Source of the DNA: Candidatus Poribacteria bacterium
Lineage (GTDB): Bacteria > Poribacteria > DTPJ01
Reading direction: 5' to 3'
DNA length: 8,433 nucleotides
Assembly (NCBI GenBank): GCA_011334435.1
Contig: DTPJ01000451.1
Coordinates: 1 to 8,433, forward strand
In this document: positions 1 to 6,469 of the stretch, piece after piece
Layout: each line of letters opens with the position of its first letter
Numbering within the stretch: position 1 is the stretch's first letter
Notes under the pieces: generated by a model
Databases searched by the model: none
The model's input: only the letters and a program-made list of their open reading frames with translations
Told to the model about the DNA's origin: nothing
Translations under genes and position numbers: made by a program

Positions 1-66
1 ATTTCGTTTGACCTCTTCCCAAGATTCTTTTGGAAAGATCAAAGTAACTCGTATCTTATCAGTCAT
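1..66 (-). CDS. Probable ribbon-helix-helix (CopG/Arc-like) DNA-binding protein, N-terminal 22 residues only
   Basis: A minus-strand reading frame opens at ATG 66-64 and runs off the window at base 1. It encodes MTDKIRVTLIFPKESWEEVKRN. A GGAGGT Shine-Dalgarno sequence lies at 76-71, four bases before the ATG. The nearby ATG at 70-68 meets a stop after three codons, so 66 is the start. The pattern KIRVTLxxPxExWEEVKR is typical of the beta-strand and first helix of ribbon-helix-helix proteins, which include many antitoxins and small repressors; these act as DNA-binding dimers. That assignment rests on one short motif. Whether a toxin gene follows cannot be seen. It lies 158 bases downstream of the LamG gene on the same strand and has its own ribosome binding site. 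Confidence 0.5.
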   Translation of the reverse strand, partial: MTDKIRVTLIFPKESWEEVKRN

Positions 67-224
67 ACATACCTCCAATAAATACTAAATACACACAATT
101 TTAACGCTTCCATCAAGTTTTGCCAAATAGTCTCAATTATCAGGATTCAATTTTATTTTTTATAAGACCAATATAAGCATAAAAATAGATGCAGATGCAA
201 GTTATTAATCAGCCATTAAATAAT

Positions 225-986
225 TTATCTTACACTGCGTATTTCTCCCCAAGTCGTGGAAAGCTTCCCTTTCACATCAACAGGAAGTGCTAATGGTTTT
301 AAGCCATCGTTATATATCTTTTTAATGTCCTCATCTGAAAGACCAACTTTGAAAAGGCTTACCTCATCTATGATTCCTTGAACTGGTCCGCTACCTCCGG
401 GAGGCTGAGCGCCGATCATAAACGGAGCTTCGCATGTTAATGGTTTACTATTCAAGGCAGTTTGTCCGCTTGGTTCACCGTCAACGAATAATTTAAGGTT
501 TTTCTTATCATAAGTCGCTGCGACATGATGCCATTTGCCATCTACAACCACAGCGATACTTTGAATTTGCCTGTCAGCTGGTTCAGTAATACCAACGTTG
601 ACTTTGTCAGGTAAAAGCCACATTGAATAATTTCTATTGGGCCATGCCTCTTTTCCCATAACCATTTGATATGGATTAACGACAGAGGGAACTTTTAGCC
701 ATGCTGTCATTGAAAATGTCTCTAAATTTAGGCTTTCTTTATGTGCAACTTTTACGTTTCCACCAGAAAACTCTAACGCTTTGCCTTCTTTACCATCAAC
801 CCACTTAACATTGCCCGTTATTTCGCCATCATTTCCTGAACCTGTGACATCTTTTACTGTTTTACCGCTCCCTTCATCCATTTTCCAAATTCCAAGAGCG
901 TCTTTTATATTTATTGCAGAAAGGGTTGGTAAGGATAAAACGAATAACAAGGCAAGTGATAATATAATGATTATAGTTCTTTTCAT
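225..986 (-). CDS. Secreted single-domain LamG (concanavalin A-like jelly-roll) protein
   Basis: The protein has 253 residues. Residues 1-24 form a signal peptide: MKR, a long hydrophobic core, then LSA before the likely cleavage site, so it should be exported. Residues about 28-228 are a LamG/concanavalin A-like domain of the LamG_3 type. Hallmarks are GIWKMDEGSG (32-41), GKALEFSGG (68-76), WHHVAATYD (152-160), LFVDGEPSG (166-174) and GIIDEVSLF (204-212). The family usually binds carbohydrate or mediates surface adhesion; no catalytic residues are evident. The C-terminal tail (236-253) contains GKLSTTWG, which recurs in the other LamG protein of this window. The start is supported by GGGGAG at 998-993, six bases before the ATG. 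It follows the pyrophosphatase gene on the same strand but is separated from it by a hairpin terminator, so it is probably transcribed on its own. The ligand is unknown. Confidence 0.85.
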   Translation of the reverse strand: MKRTIIIILSLALLFVLSLPTLSAINIKDALGIWKMDEGSGKTVKDVTGSGNDGEITGNVKWVDGKEGKALEFSGGNVKVAHKESLNLETFSMTAWLKVPSVVNPYQMVMGKEAWPNRNYSMWLLPDKVNVGITEPADRQIQSIAVVVDGKWHHVAATYDKKNLKLFVDGEPSGQTALNSKPLTCEAPFMIGAQPPGGSGPVQGIIDEVSLFKVGLSDEDIKKIYNDGLKPLALPVDVKGKLSTTWGEIRSVR

Positions 987-1013
987 GTTGCGCTCCCCTT
1001 TAAAGAATAGTCA

Positions 1014-1051
1014 CAGAAAAAAATTAGGAAAGGAGGAGATTAAACTCCTCC
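1014..1051 (-). terminator. Hairpin terminator behind the pyrophosphatase gene
   Basis: A perfect 7-bp inverted repeat GGAGGAG/CTCCTCC (1032-1038 with 1045-1051) surrounds a 6-base loop. Read on the minus strand it lies 23 bases after the pyrophosphatase stop codon and is followed by TTTCCTAATTTTTTT. The T-run is interrupted just after the stem, so termination may be incomplete and leave some read-through into the LamG gene. Confidence 0.6.
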
Positions 1052-1074
1052 CAATTTGTATTTCTTAATTTTTA

Positions 1075-3276
1075 TTACTTTCCGATAAACAATGGAGCTA
1101 AGACCAATGTAATTGTAGAAAGTAGTTTTATTAAAACGTGCAAGGAAGGACCAGCAGTATCTTTGCAGGGATCGCCGACAGTATCGCCAACGACTGCTGC
1201 TTTGTGAGTATCTGATCCCTTTCCGCCGAATTGTCCTGTTTCAATGAACTTCTTGGCATTATCCCAAGCACCACCGCCGTTGTTAAGGAATGTAGCAGCG
1301 AGAATACCAACCGCTGTTCCGATCATAAGCAGAGATGCGACAGTTTCGGGACCTTTTCCAATAAATCTGAATATGATACCGACAACAACAGGCATAAGCA
1401 CCGCGAGTAAACCGGGTAAAACCATCTGCTTCAATGCACCTTTTGTCACTATATCCACAGTGCGCCCGTAATCGGGTTTTTCAGTTCCTTGAAGTATTCC
1501 GGGCTTTTCTCTGAATTGGTCTCTAACGTCGGTTATAACATATTGAGCAGCCCTTCCTACCGCCCTAATAGCAAAAGATGAGAATAAATAAACCAACATT
1601 CCACCAAGTAAAGCACCGATAAATACCTCTGGAATAGATATATCTACTCCTAATAACTGAGCTCCATAGTTTCTAACTTCATCAATGTAAGCGTTGAACA
1701 ATAAGAATGCGGCAAGTGCAGCAGAACCGATTGCATAACCTTTTGTCAAGGCTTTTGTAGTATTTCCAACAGCATCTAACCTATCGGATTTTTCTCTGAC
1801 TTCCTCAGGTTGCTGGCTCATTTCAATAATTCCACCAGCGTTGTCAACTATTGGACCAAATGTATCCATTGCAAGGATATATGCTGCTGTCGCAAGCATT
1901 CCCATCGTTGCTACTGCTGTTCCAAAAAATCCCGCAGCATGTTTTATTTTTTCTGCATCTTCAGGTGTTAATCCGGGTATATCTCCCATACCAGACGATT
2001 TCCCCAAGTAGAACGCTGCAAGGATGGCGATTGATATTGTAATTACAGGCAAAGCTGGTGTCTCAAAAGCCACAGATAATCCTGCAATTATATTTGTAGC
2101 AGGACCTGTTTTGCTTGCCTCTGCGATAGAAAGCGTTGGACGATATTTATATTCTGTATAATATTCAGTGATATAGACAAACGCAACGGAAGTTAAAACT
2201 CCGATTATTCCACAAAGGAAGAAATGCCACCAAGCACCTGGCGCGTCAGGCGGATTAAGGAGCCACCAGCTAGCAAAACCAAAAGCTATCATTGCTAAAA
2301 TTACTGCTATATAATAGCCTCTGTTAAGTGACTTCATTGGGTCTTCACTGCCTTTGACTTTAACCGAGACTATACCGATTATAGATGCGATAATTCCAAA
2401 GGCACGTGCGATCAGCGGGAACATCATAACACCGATGACCCACGCGGGATTAACATTTGGCACTAATATAGCCATTGACGCGCCTAATATCATCGCACCG
2501 ATATTCTCTGCAGCGGTTGATTCAAAAAGGTCAGCACCACGACCTGCACAGTCCCCGACATTGTCTCCGACGAGATCAGCGATAACTGCGGGGTTTCTCG
2601 GATCGTCCTCTGGAATACCAGCTTCCACCTTTCCGACAAGGTCAGCACCGACATCAGCTGCTTTGGTATAAATACCACCGCCAAGCTGGGCAAACAAGGC
2701 GACAAATGATGCTCCAAATCCATAACCTACAATAAGAAATGGGATTTTTGTCGCTTCAACGCTTGTGGTATATTTCACCAAAGCAAAAAGTCCGCCGACA
2801 CCGAGAAGGCTCATCGCCACAACCATCAAACCAGAAACTGCACCACCTCTAATGGCTACTTGAAGTCCGTCATTAACTCCTTTCATTGATCCTGCGGCAG
2901 ACCTTATATTGCTTCGGATACTAACCCACATTCCAATATATCCAGCGATCAATGAGCATATAGCACCTAATACAAAAGATAACGTGATCCAAAAAGCTAA
3001 TCCAACTGACGAACTAACCGGATCAAAATCTCTGTGCTGCCTTATAAATCCATAACCTATAAACAAGACAACAGCAAAGATAATTGCAAGTATTATGATC
3101 GTCCTAAATTGTCGTCTTAAAAAGGCTTCTGCACCTTCTTTTATAGCATTGGATATTGCCTGCATAGCCTCGCTACCTACATCTCTTCTCAATACCCATT
3201 TCGCTAATATATAGGCGACAAGAAGACCAATAATACTTATGCCTAAGACTATTATGAGTAAACTTCCTTCTCCCAT
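1075..3276 (-). CDS. hppA: Membrane-bound proton-translocating pyrophosphatase, K+-independent type
   Basis: This integral membrane pump hydrolyses cytoplasmic pyrophosphate and moves H+ outward, recovering energy from biosynthetic PPi. With the ATG start it has 733 residues, within the usual 650-800, and about 16 hydrophobic segments. Active-site motifs are GGGIYTKAADVGADLVGKVE (about 199-218), DDPRNPAVIADLVGDNVGDC (about 224-243) continuing AGRGADLFES, EASKTGPATNIIAG (about 386-399), NNGGGAWDNAKK (about 665-676) and GDTVGDPCKDTAGPSLH (about 697-713). The motif GNTTKALTKG carries K508 and T511, the pair that marks K+-independent enzymes; known K+-independent members pump H+. A longer frame opens at TTG 3288, but its first codons contain the GGAGGGG ribosome binding site of the ATG at 3276, so 3276 is chosen. 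It lies about 270 bases downstream of the DUF4091 gene with a leader of its own. Confidence 0.96.
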   Translation of the reverse strand: MGEGSLLIIVLGISIIGLLVAYILAKWVLRRDVGSEAMQAISNAIKEGAEAFLRRQFRTIIILAIIFAVVLFIGYGFIRQHRDFDPVSSSVGLAFWITLSFVLGAICSLIAGYIGMWVSIRSNIRSAAGSMKGVNDGLQVAIRGGAVSGLMVVAMSLLGVGGLFALVKYTTSVEATKIPFLIVGYGFGASFVALFAQLGGGIYTKAADVGADLVGKVEAGIPEDDPRNPAVIADLVGDNVGDCAGRGADLFESTAAENIGAMILGASMAILVPNVNPAWVIGVMMFPLIARAFGIIASIIGIVSVKVKGSEDPMKSLNRGYYIAVILAMIAFGFASWWLLNPPDAPGAWWHFFLCGIIGVLTSVAFVYITEYYTEYKYRPTLSIAEASKTGPATNIIAGLSVAFETPALPVITISIAILAAFYLGKSSGMGDIPGLTPEDAEKIKHAAGFFGTAVATMGMLATAAYILAMDTFGPIVDNAGGIIEMSQQPEEVREKSDRLDAVGNTTKALTKGYAIGSAALAAFLLFNAYIDEVRNYGAQLLGVDISIPEVFIGALLGGMLVYLFSSFAIRAVGRAAQYVITDVRDQFREKPGILQGTEKPDYGRTVDIVTKGALKQMVLPGLLAVLMPVVVGIIFRFIGKGPETVASLLMIGTAVGILAATFLNNGGGAWDNAKKFIETGQFGGKGSDTHKAAVVGDTVGDPCKDTAGPSLHVLIKLLSTITLVLAPLFIGK

Positions 3277-3279
3277 AAG

Positions 3280-3286
3280 CCCCTCC
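3280..3286 (-). promoter_or_regulatory. Shine-Dalgarno GGAGGGG fixing the hppA start
   Basis: On the minus strand GGAGGGG occupies 3286-3280 and is followed by CTT and the ATG at 3276-3274. The upstream in-frame TTG at 3288 overlaps this site and has no ribosome binding site of its own. The ATG therefore gives the protein MGEGSLLIIV. Confidence 0.75.
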
Positions 3287-3336
3287 AAGTTTTGTGAATA
3301 TTAGCCGAAGATACATTAAAGGTAACTAAGATTAAT

Positions 3337-3362
3337 CCTAAATTGTTTCATTCCAATTTAGG
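3337..3362 (-). promoter_or_regulatory. Perfect 9-bp inverted repeat in the hppA leader
   Basis: CCTAAATTG (3337-3345) and CAATTTAGG (3354-3362) are exact reverse complements separated by 8 bases. The repeat sits 61-86 bases upstream of the hppA ATG. A TATAAT hexamer on the minus strand at 3374-3369 would put the transcript start at about 3362, exactly at the first base of the repeat. Its best -35 match, TTATGA at 3399-3394, is weak and spaced 19 bases away. The repeat could be an operator over the start point or a 5'-end RNA stem-loop. There is no T-run, so it is not a terminator. Confidence 0.4.
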
Positions 3363-3545
3363 TTGTCAATTATAGTGAAGCCAATCCCTCCCTTCATAAC
3401 AATATTTAACATCTATTCTTGTATTGATTTATATTGATTTATAATTTTTCAGGAAAGGTCTTTATAAGTTTAACAAACTTGGATATTTTTGTAAATACCT
3501 TTTTGATAGATAATTTCAATAAATCTGCATTATTTTACTGAGCGA

Positions 3546-5246
3546 TCAACTCCTGTGTTTCATTATTATTTGTCCTGCTTGTGTTCTTACTTCTTCTAGG
3601 TAATGATGATTACGGGTATATTCAGTGAAGTTCGGCACTACTGTTTTATTGATCCTATCAAAGAGATGGTTTGCCTGTTCATCTCCATCAGAGGCGATCT
3701 GTTTAAGCATATAGAGATACTCATAATCTTCCATAGCCTTTCGGATAATTTCCCATCTGATAGAGTCAACAGGGTCATCGGATTTACTGGGCATTAGCGG
3801 AGGATATATAACATAACTATCGCCTGCTTGTAATGATCCCCCTGTTGTGTTATCGTAGGGGTTATAGGTATGCTCAATATAAAATGGCGGATGCCAATCC
3901 CAATGGTTAAGTCCCCAATGTAAAAATCCTGGGATGCCATATTTGAATGCTAACCATGTGAATATACGGACTCTTATAAGTGGATAATCTATGAACCTAT
4001 TTGGATAAGGTCCCCCAGGTCCACAGCAATAGTAAAACCATATCTTTTCCTGTGGTATTCCGCTTTTTTCTACGAAACTCTCATATAAATTTTCTAATGG
4101 GACAGGATGATCAACATAAGATGCATATTCACCCGATCCCATAGCATCCATAAGCGGTATTTCAGGCAAAAGGCTTTTTACAAATTTAGCGAGGTTAGTG
4201 TATGGCTCAAATTGATCGCCGTGAGGTTCATCGGAAAGATGAAGATAAAATCGCCCAAGCCATTTTTTATTATCAAGATGTTTTTTCAGTGAAATGAGAA
4301 ATTGCTGTAAAAAGTTACGATAGTTATTATCCATCGTAGATTCAAATCTGCGATATTCTGCGTTCTCCTGACCTTGTTTCCTGATCATTATGCCCGCGGG
4401 ATGTCTTGATCCACCTGCAAGATGCGACCCCTCTATGATCTCGAAATTATGACTGAAAAATAGATCAATCCATCTGTCAAGGTTATGGAAATCAAACGAA
4501 TATCTGTCAGGTTCAGTTTCAAGTATATCAACTAATTGTCCTTGAATTCTGCCATCTATAAGATTTGGAATATTCTTGATGCAAAATAATGGGGTTAGGA
4601 CAACATTTTGACGATGATCAGCTAAATTTTTTGCATATCTATCAATGACTTGCCAAAATTTTTCTGTTAAAGGCTCAAGCTTATGGAATTTCATAATTGG
4701 ACCAACTAAAAACCAGTTTGTCATTAAAAAATGCGATCTTTTTGGAAGGGCAAAAGATAGCACCTGCACTTCTACTTTTACTTTATCTTCGCCTGCTCTG
4801 CATGATATTTTTATAAAGCCTTTGTAATTTCCTGCGGGAATAGATTCGTCAATATGTATGCGTCCCCAAAGGCTTATAACGTTAGGAAATTGAACACGAT
4901 CTACTCCTCGCCATAACGAAGGAAATAGTGGATCAGGGTAGAATCCGGGAGCGGTTCCTTCAAGATCATTCGGATCGTTCCATGCGGAATGCCAATGGAC
5001 AGGGATATAACCAGCATATAAAATTTCAATTTTATCTTTTGATATGGTTTCGCCTGATTCCGAAACAAGATCAGAGATTTCAACTCTCAAGTCGTTTAAA
5101 TCATGAGACTGAGCAGATATGCCGATCTGAAAACACGCTACTTCGTTTTTCGCGGATCGCACAAAGGCTTCTTTTTCCGCATGTTCTGGAATGCTTGTAT
5201 TTGGAAATATACGAGTCATACACTCTTGAGTCCATATTCTAAGCAT
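3546..5246 (-). CDS. DUF4091 (GH123-like) glycoside hydrolase family protein
   Basis: The protein has 566 residues. The N-terminal part (about 1-165) looks like the beta-rich accessory region of this family, with MLRIWTQE at the start and SLWGRIHIDESIPAGNYKG at about 125-143. The C-terminal part resembles the DUF4091 / GH123 catalytic barrel: LHLSDEPHGD (335-344), KIWFYYCCGPGGPYPN (401-416), RIFTWLAFKYGIPGFLHWG (427-445), and DSIRWEIIRKAMEDYEYLYM (494-513). In GH123 N-acetyl-galactosaminidases an adjacent Asp-Glu pair supports substrate-assisted catalysis; D339-E340 occupy the matching place. The natural substrate cannot be read from sequence. No signal peptide or membrane segment is present, so it is probably cytoplasmic. 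The ATG is preceded by GAGGT (5257-5253) at six bases. It is divergent from the LamG gene starting at 5642 and has a candidate promoter at 5275-5302. Confidence 0.85.
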   Translation of the reverse strand: MLRIWTQECMTRIFPNTSIPEHAEKEAFVRSAKNEVACFQIGISAQSHDLNDLRVEISDLVSESGETISKDKIEILYAGYIPVHWHSAWNDPNDLEGTAPGFYPDPLFPSLWRGVDRVQFPNVISLWGRIHIDESIPAGNYKGFIKISCRAGEDKVKVEVQVLSFALPKRSHFLMTNWFLVGPIMKFHKLEPLTEKFWQVIDRYAKNLADHRQNVVLTPLFCIKNIPNLIDGRIQGQLVDILETEPDRYSFDFHNLDRWIDLFFSHNFEIIEGSHLAGGSRHPAGIMIRKQGQENAEYRRFESTMDNNYRNFLQQFLISLKKHLDNKKWLGRFYLHLSDEPHGDQFEPYTNLAKFVKSLLPEIPLMDAMGSGEYASYVDHPVPLENLYESFVEKSGIPQEKIWFYYCCGPGGPYPNRFIDYPLIRVRIFTWLAFKYGIPGFLHWGLNHWDWHPPFYIEHTYNPYDNTTGGSLQAGDSYVIYPPLMPSKSDDPVDSIRWEIIRKAMEDYEYLYMLKQIASDGDEQANHLFDRINKTVVPNFTEYTRNHHYLEEVRTQAGQIIMKHRS

Positions 5247-5274
5247 TTTTATACCTCACTTTCAAAAATCAGGT

Positions 5275-5302
5275 TTTATAAATTTTTGATAGATTTCTCC
5301 AA
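5275..5302 (-). promoter_or_regulatory. Candidate sigma-70-type promoter for the DUF4091 gene
   Basis: On the minus strand TTGGAG (5302-5297) and TATAAA (5280-5275) are separated by 16 bases. The predicted transcript start near 5268 gives a leader of about 22 bases ahead of the ATG at 5246. The match is moderate and the host's promoter consensus is unknown. Confidence 0.35.
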
Positions 5303-5392
5303 TTCTTTAATACATTTTACTCTTTATTCAGTATTAAAAACAAGGCAAAAGATCTGAGCTTAGGACATTTTCTAAAATAAGCAAGATTGAAT

Positions 5393-5430
5393 GTTAAAAG
5401 TTAAAGGTTAAAAGTTAAAGGTTAAAAGTT
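5393..5430 (+). repeat. Heptamer tandem repeat GTTAAA(A/G)
   Basis: Five full copies plus three bases of a 7-bp unit run without interruption, alternating GTTAAAA and GTTAAAG (equally a 14-bp unit, 2.7 copies). The same GTTAAAA word appears right after each of the two neighbouring hairpins (5450-5456 and 5502-5508). Arrays of this kind can vary in copy number by slippage. There are no spacers, so it is not CRISPR. Confidence 0.85.
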
Positions 5431-5512
5431 ATATGTCGCTCCTGACGGAGTTAAAAGATTTTTTATTTATGTGTTTTCTATAAATATATCACCCCTTCTG
5501 GGTTAAAAATCC
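5431..5512 (+). repeat. Two related short hairpin repeat units
   Basis: Unit A (5431-5460) has ATATGTCG, a stem CTCC-TGAC-GGAG (5439-5450), then TTAAAAGATT. Unit B (5484-5512) has ATATATCA, a stem ACCC-CTTCT-GGGT (5491-5503), then TAAAAATCC. They align along their length, with the stems differing in a compensated way, so they look like diverged copies of one palindromic element. Such elements are often dispersed between genes of a genome. The intervening 5461-5483 is AT-rich. Confidence 0.55.
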
Positions 5513-5562
5513 TTAACTTAATAGCTATGCCCTTACTTATGTCTGAACCTCAGAAACGTATG

Positions 5563-5591
5563 TTGATATTATTATCTTATTGTGGTAGAAT
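5563..5591 (+). promoter_or_regulatory. Sigma-70-type promoter with extended -10 for the second LamG gene
   Basis: TTGATA (5563-5568) and TAGAAT (5586-5591) each match the consensus at five of six positions and are spaced by exactly 17 bases. TG at 5583-5584 makes an extended -10. The predicted start near 5598 gives a leader of about 44 bases. It lies downstream of the GTG at 5582, which therefore cannot be the start codon from this promoter. Confidence 0.6.
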
Positions 5592-5630
5592 TGTTAATGA
5601 AGGATCTTATTTGTCATTCAATCTATGAAA

Positions 5631-5636
5631 AGGAGG
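5631..5636 (+). promoter_or_regulatory. Shine-Dalgarno AGGAGG fixing the second LamG start
   Basis: AGGAGG at 5631-5636 stands five bases before ATG 5642. The frame is open from GTG 5582, but only the ATG has this site and yields a protein beginning directly with a signal peptide. Confidence 0.8.
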
Positions 5637-5641
5637 AAAAA

Positions 5642-6397
5642 ATGCTATATAAGTTATTGATTATATTTGGAATTGCAATTATAGCCATCTTTTCCACATT
5701 TTCAAGCTCAACACAAGCTCAGCAAGTTGTCAAAGACGGTTTAGTGAGCTATTGGACATTCAACAAAGCTGATATAAACGGTGACGTTGCAAAAGATGTT
5801 TTTGGCAAAAACAACGGGACAATAAAGGGCTGTAAACAAGTCGCAGGAAAATATGGAGAGGCATTAGAATTTGATGGTGTGTCAAACTATGTTGAAGTGC
5901 CTAACGATAAAAGCCTTGAACTATGGGAAAAACATACTCTTGAAGCATGGATTTTCCAAAAAGAATCGCGAAGCAGTAGAATTATAGACAAGATAACAGC
6001 GGGAACAGCAGATGGTCCACATCTTGATACACATCCGGGAACAAAACTAAGATCATGTGCAGGAAATTGCATATCAACAACAAAAGATTATTCTTTAAAT
6101 GAATGGCATCATGCAGTTGTAACCTTTGATAAAGGAAAAGTCGTCCTTTATATTGATGGTTCAGCAGAGGGAGAAGGCGATGTCGGTTCTCCATTGAAGG
6201 GAAATCAGCTAAGCTTAAAGATCGGTGCTGATAGCAATGGACAAAATCTATTTAAAGGCATTATAGATGAAGTAAGAGTTTATAACCGAGCCTTAAAAGC
6301 CGACGAAGTAAAAATTAACATGAAAGCTTCTAGCTTATCAATAGATAGATTAGGCAAACTTCCAGATACTTGGGGCAATCTCAAAACTATCTACTAA
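5642..6397 (+). CDS. Secreted single-domain LamG (concanavalin A-like jelly-roll) protein
   Basis: With the ATG start the protein has 251 residues. Residues 1-26 form a signal peptide: MLYK, a hydrophobic stretch, then STQA before QQ. A LamG_3-type jelly roll spans about 30-225, with GLVSYWTFNK (33-42), EALEFDGVSNYVEVP (73-87), WHHAVVTFDKGKVVLYIDG (155-173) and GIIDEVRVYNRAL (206-218). These match the LamG protein at 225-986 in order and spacing, although the middle differs. Two cysteines (139 and 143) lie close together in a loop region. The C-terminal tail (233-251) carries GKLPDTWG, like GKLSTTWG in the other protein. It is probably an exported carbohydrate-binding or surface protein; the ligand is unknown and no catalytic site is seen. 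A strong promoter lies upstream. No clear terminator follows; one arm of an inverted repeat begins six bases after the stop codon. Confidence 0.85.
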   Translation: MLYKLLIIFGIAIIAIFSTFSSSTQAQQVVKDGLVSYWTFNKADINGDVAKDVFGKNNGTIKGCKQVAGKYGEALEFDGVSNYVEVPNDKSLELWEKHTLEAWIFQKESRSSRIIDKITAGTADGPHLDTHPGTKLRSCAGNCISTTKDYSLNEWHHAVVTFDKGKVVLYIDGSAEGEGDVGSPLKGNQLSLKIGADSNGQNLFKGIIDEVRVYNRALKADEVKINMKASSLSIDRLGKLPDTWGNLKTIY

Positions 6398-6402
6398 CTA
6401 CC

Positions 6403-6428
6403 ATTCTATTGGTCAATAAACGGATTTG
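6403..6428 (+). repeat. Left arm of the inverted repeat bracketing the CBS gene
   Basis: This 26-base arm reads ATTCTATTGGTCAA, TA, AACGGATTTG. Its reverse complement occurs at 7033-7056 with the TA missing and all other 24 positions identical. The arm lies between the LamG stop codon and the CBS ribosome binding site. A weak AAACG/CGTTT stem overlaps its end (6418-6433), too weak to call a terminator. Confidence 0.8.
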
Positions 6429-6469
6429 CGTTTTCTTAATTGATTTTTTGCGCAGGGGGGTGAAAAAAT

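Larger units (their letters stand above)
5247..5641. other. Divergent intergenic region with two promoters and repeats
   Basis: This 395-base gap separates the start codons of the DUF4091 gene (leftward) and the second LamG gene (rightward). It holds a leftward promoter candidate (5275-5302), a heptamer array (5393-5430), two similar short hairpin units (5431-5512) and a good rightward promoter (5563-5591). I see no convincing gene in it: short frames here lack ribosome binding sites or are shadows of the DUF4091 gene. Confidence 0.7.

Noticed and set aside
188..199. GATGCA tandem duplication
   Set aside because: Two copies of a 6-mer in AT-rich intergenic DNA are expected by chance, and no feature is associated.
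2490..2723. Reading frames overlapping the hppA gene on both strands
   Set aside because: They are out-of-frame shadows of a highly conserved gene, with no ribosome binding sites or recognisable domains.
225..3276. hppA and the first LamG gene as one operon
   Set aside because: A strong 7-bp hairpin followed by a T-rich run lies between them, and the functions are unrelated; partial read-through remains possible.
4928..5357. Plus-strand frames inside and just beyond the DUF4091 gene
   Set aside because: They are antisense to a well-supported gene and show no protein-family features.
5393..5512. Possible CRISPR array
   Set aside because: The repeats are contiguous heptamers and two diverged hairpins; there are no equal-length unique spacers and no cas genes.
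5582..5641. N-terminal extension of the second LamG protein from GTG 5582
   Set aside because: GTG 5582 overlaps the predicted -10 region and lies before the predicted transcript start; ATG 5642 has AGGAGG at the right distance and opens directly into a signal peptide.
6418..6440. Terminator behind the second LamG gene
   Set aside because: The AAACG/CGTTT stem is only 5 bp, AT-rich, and lacks a clean T-run.
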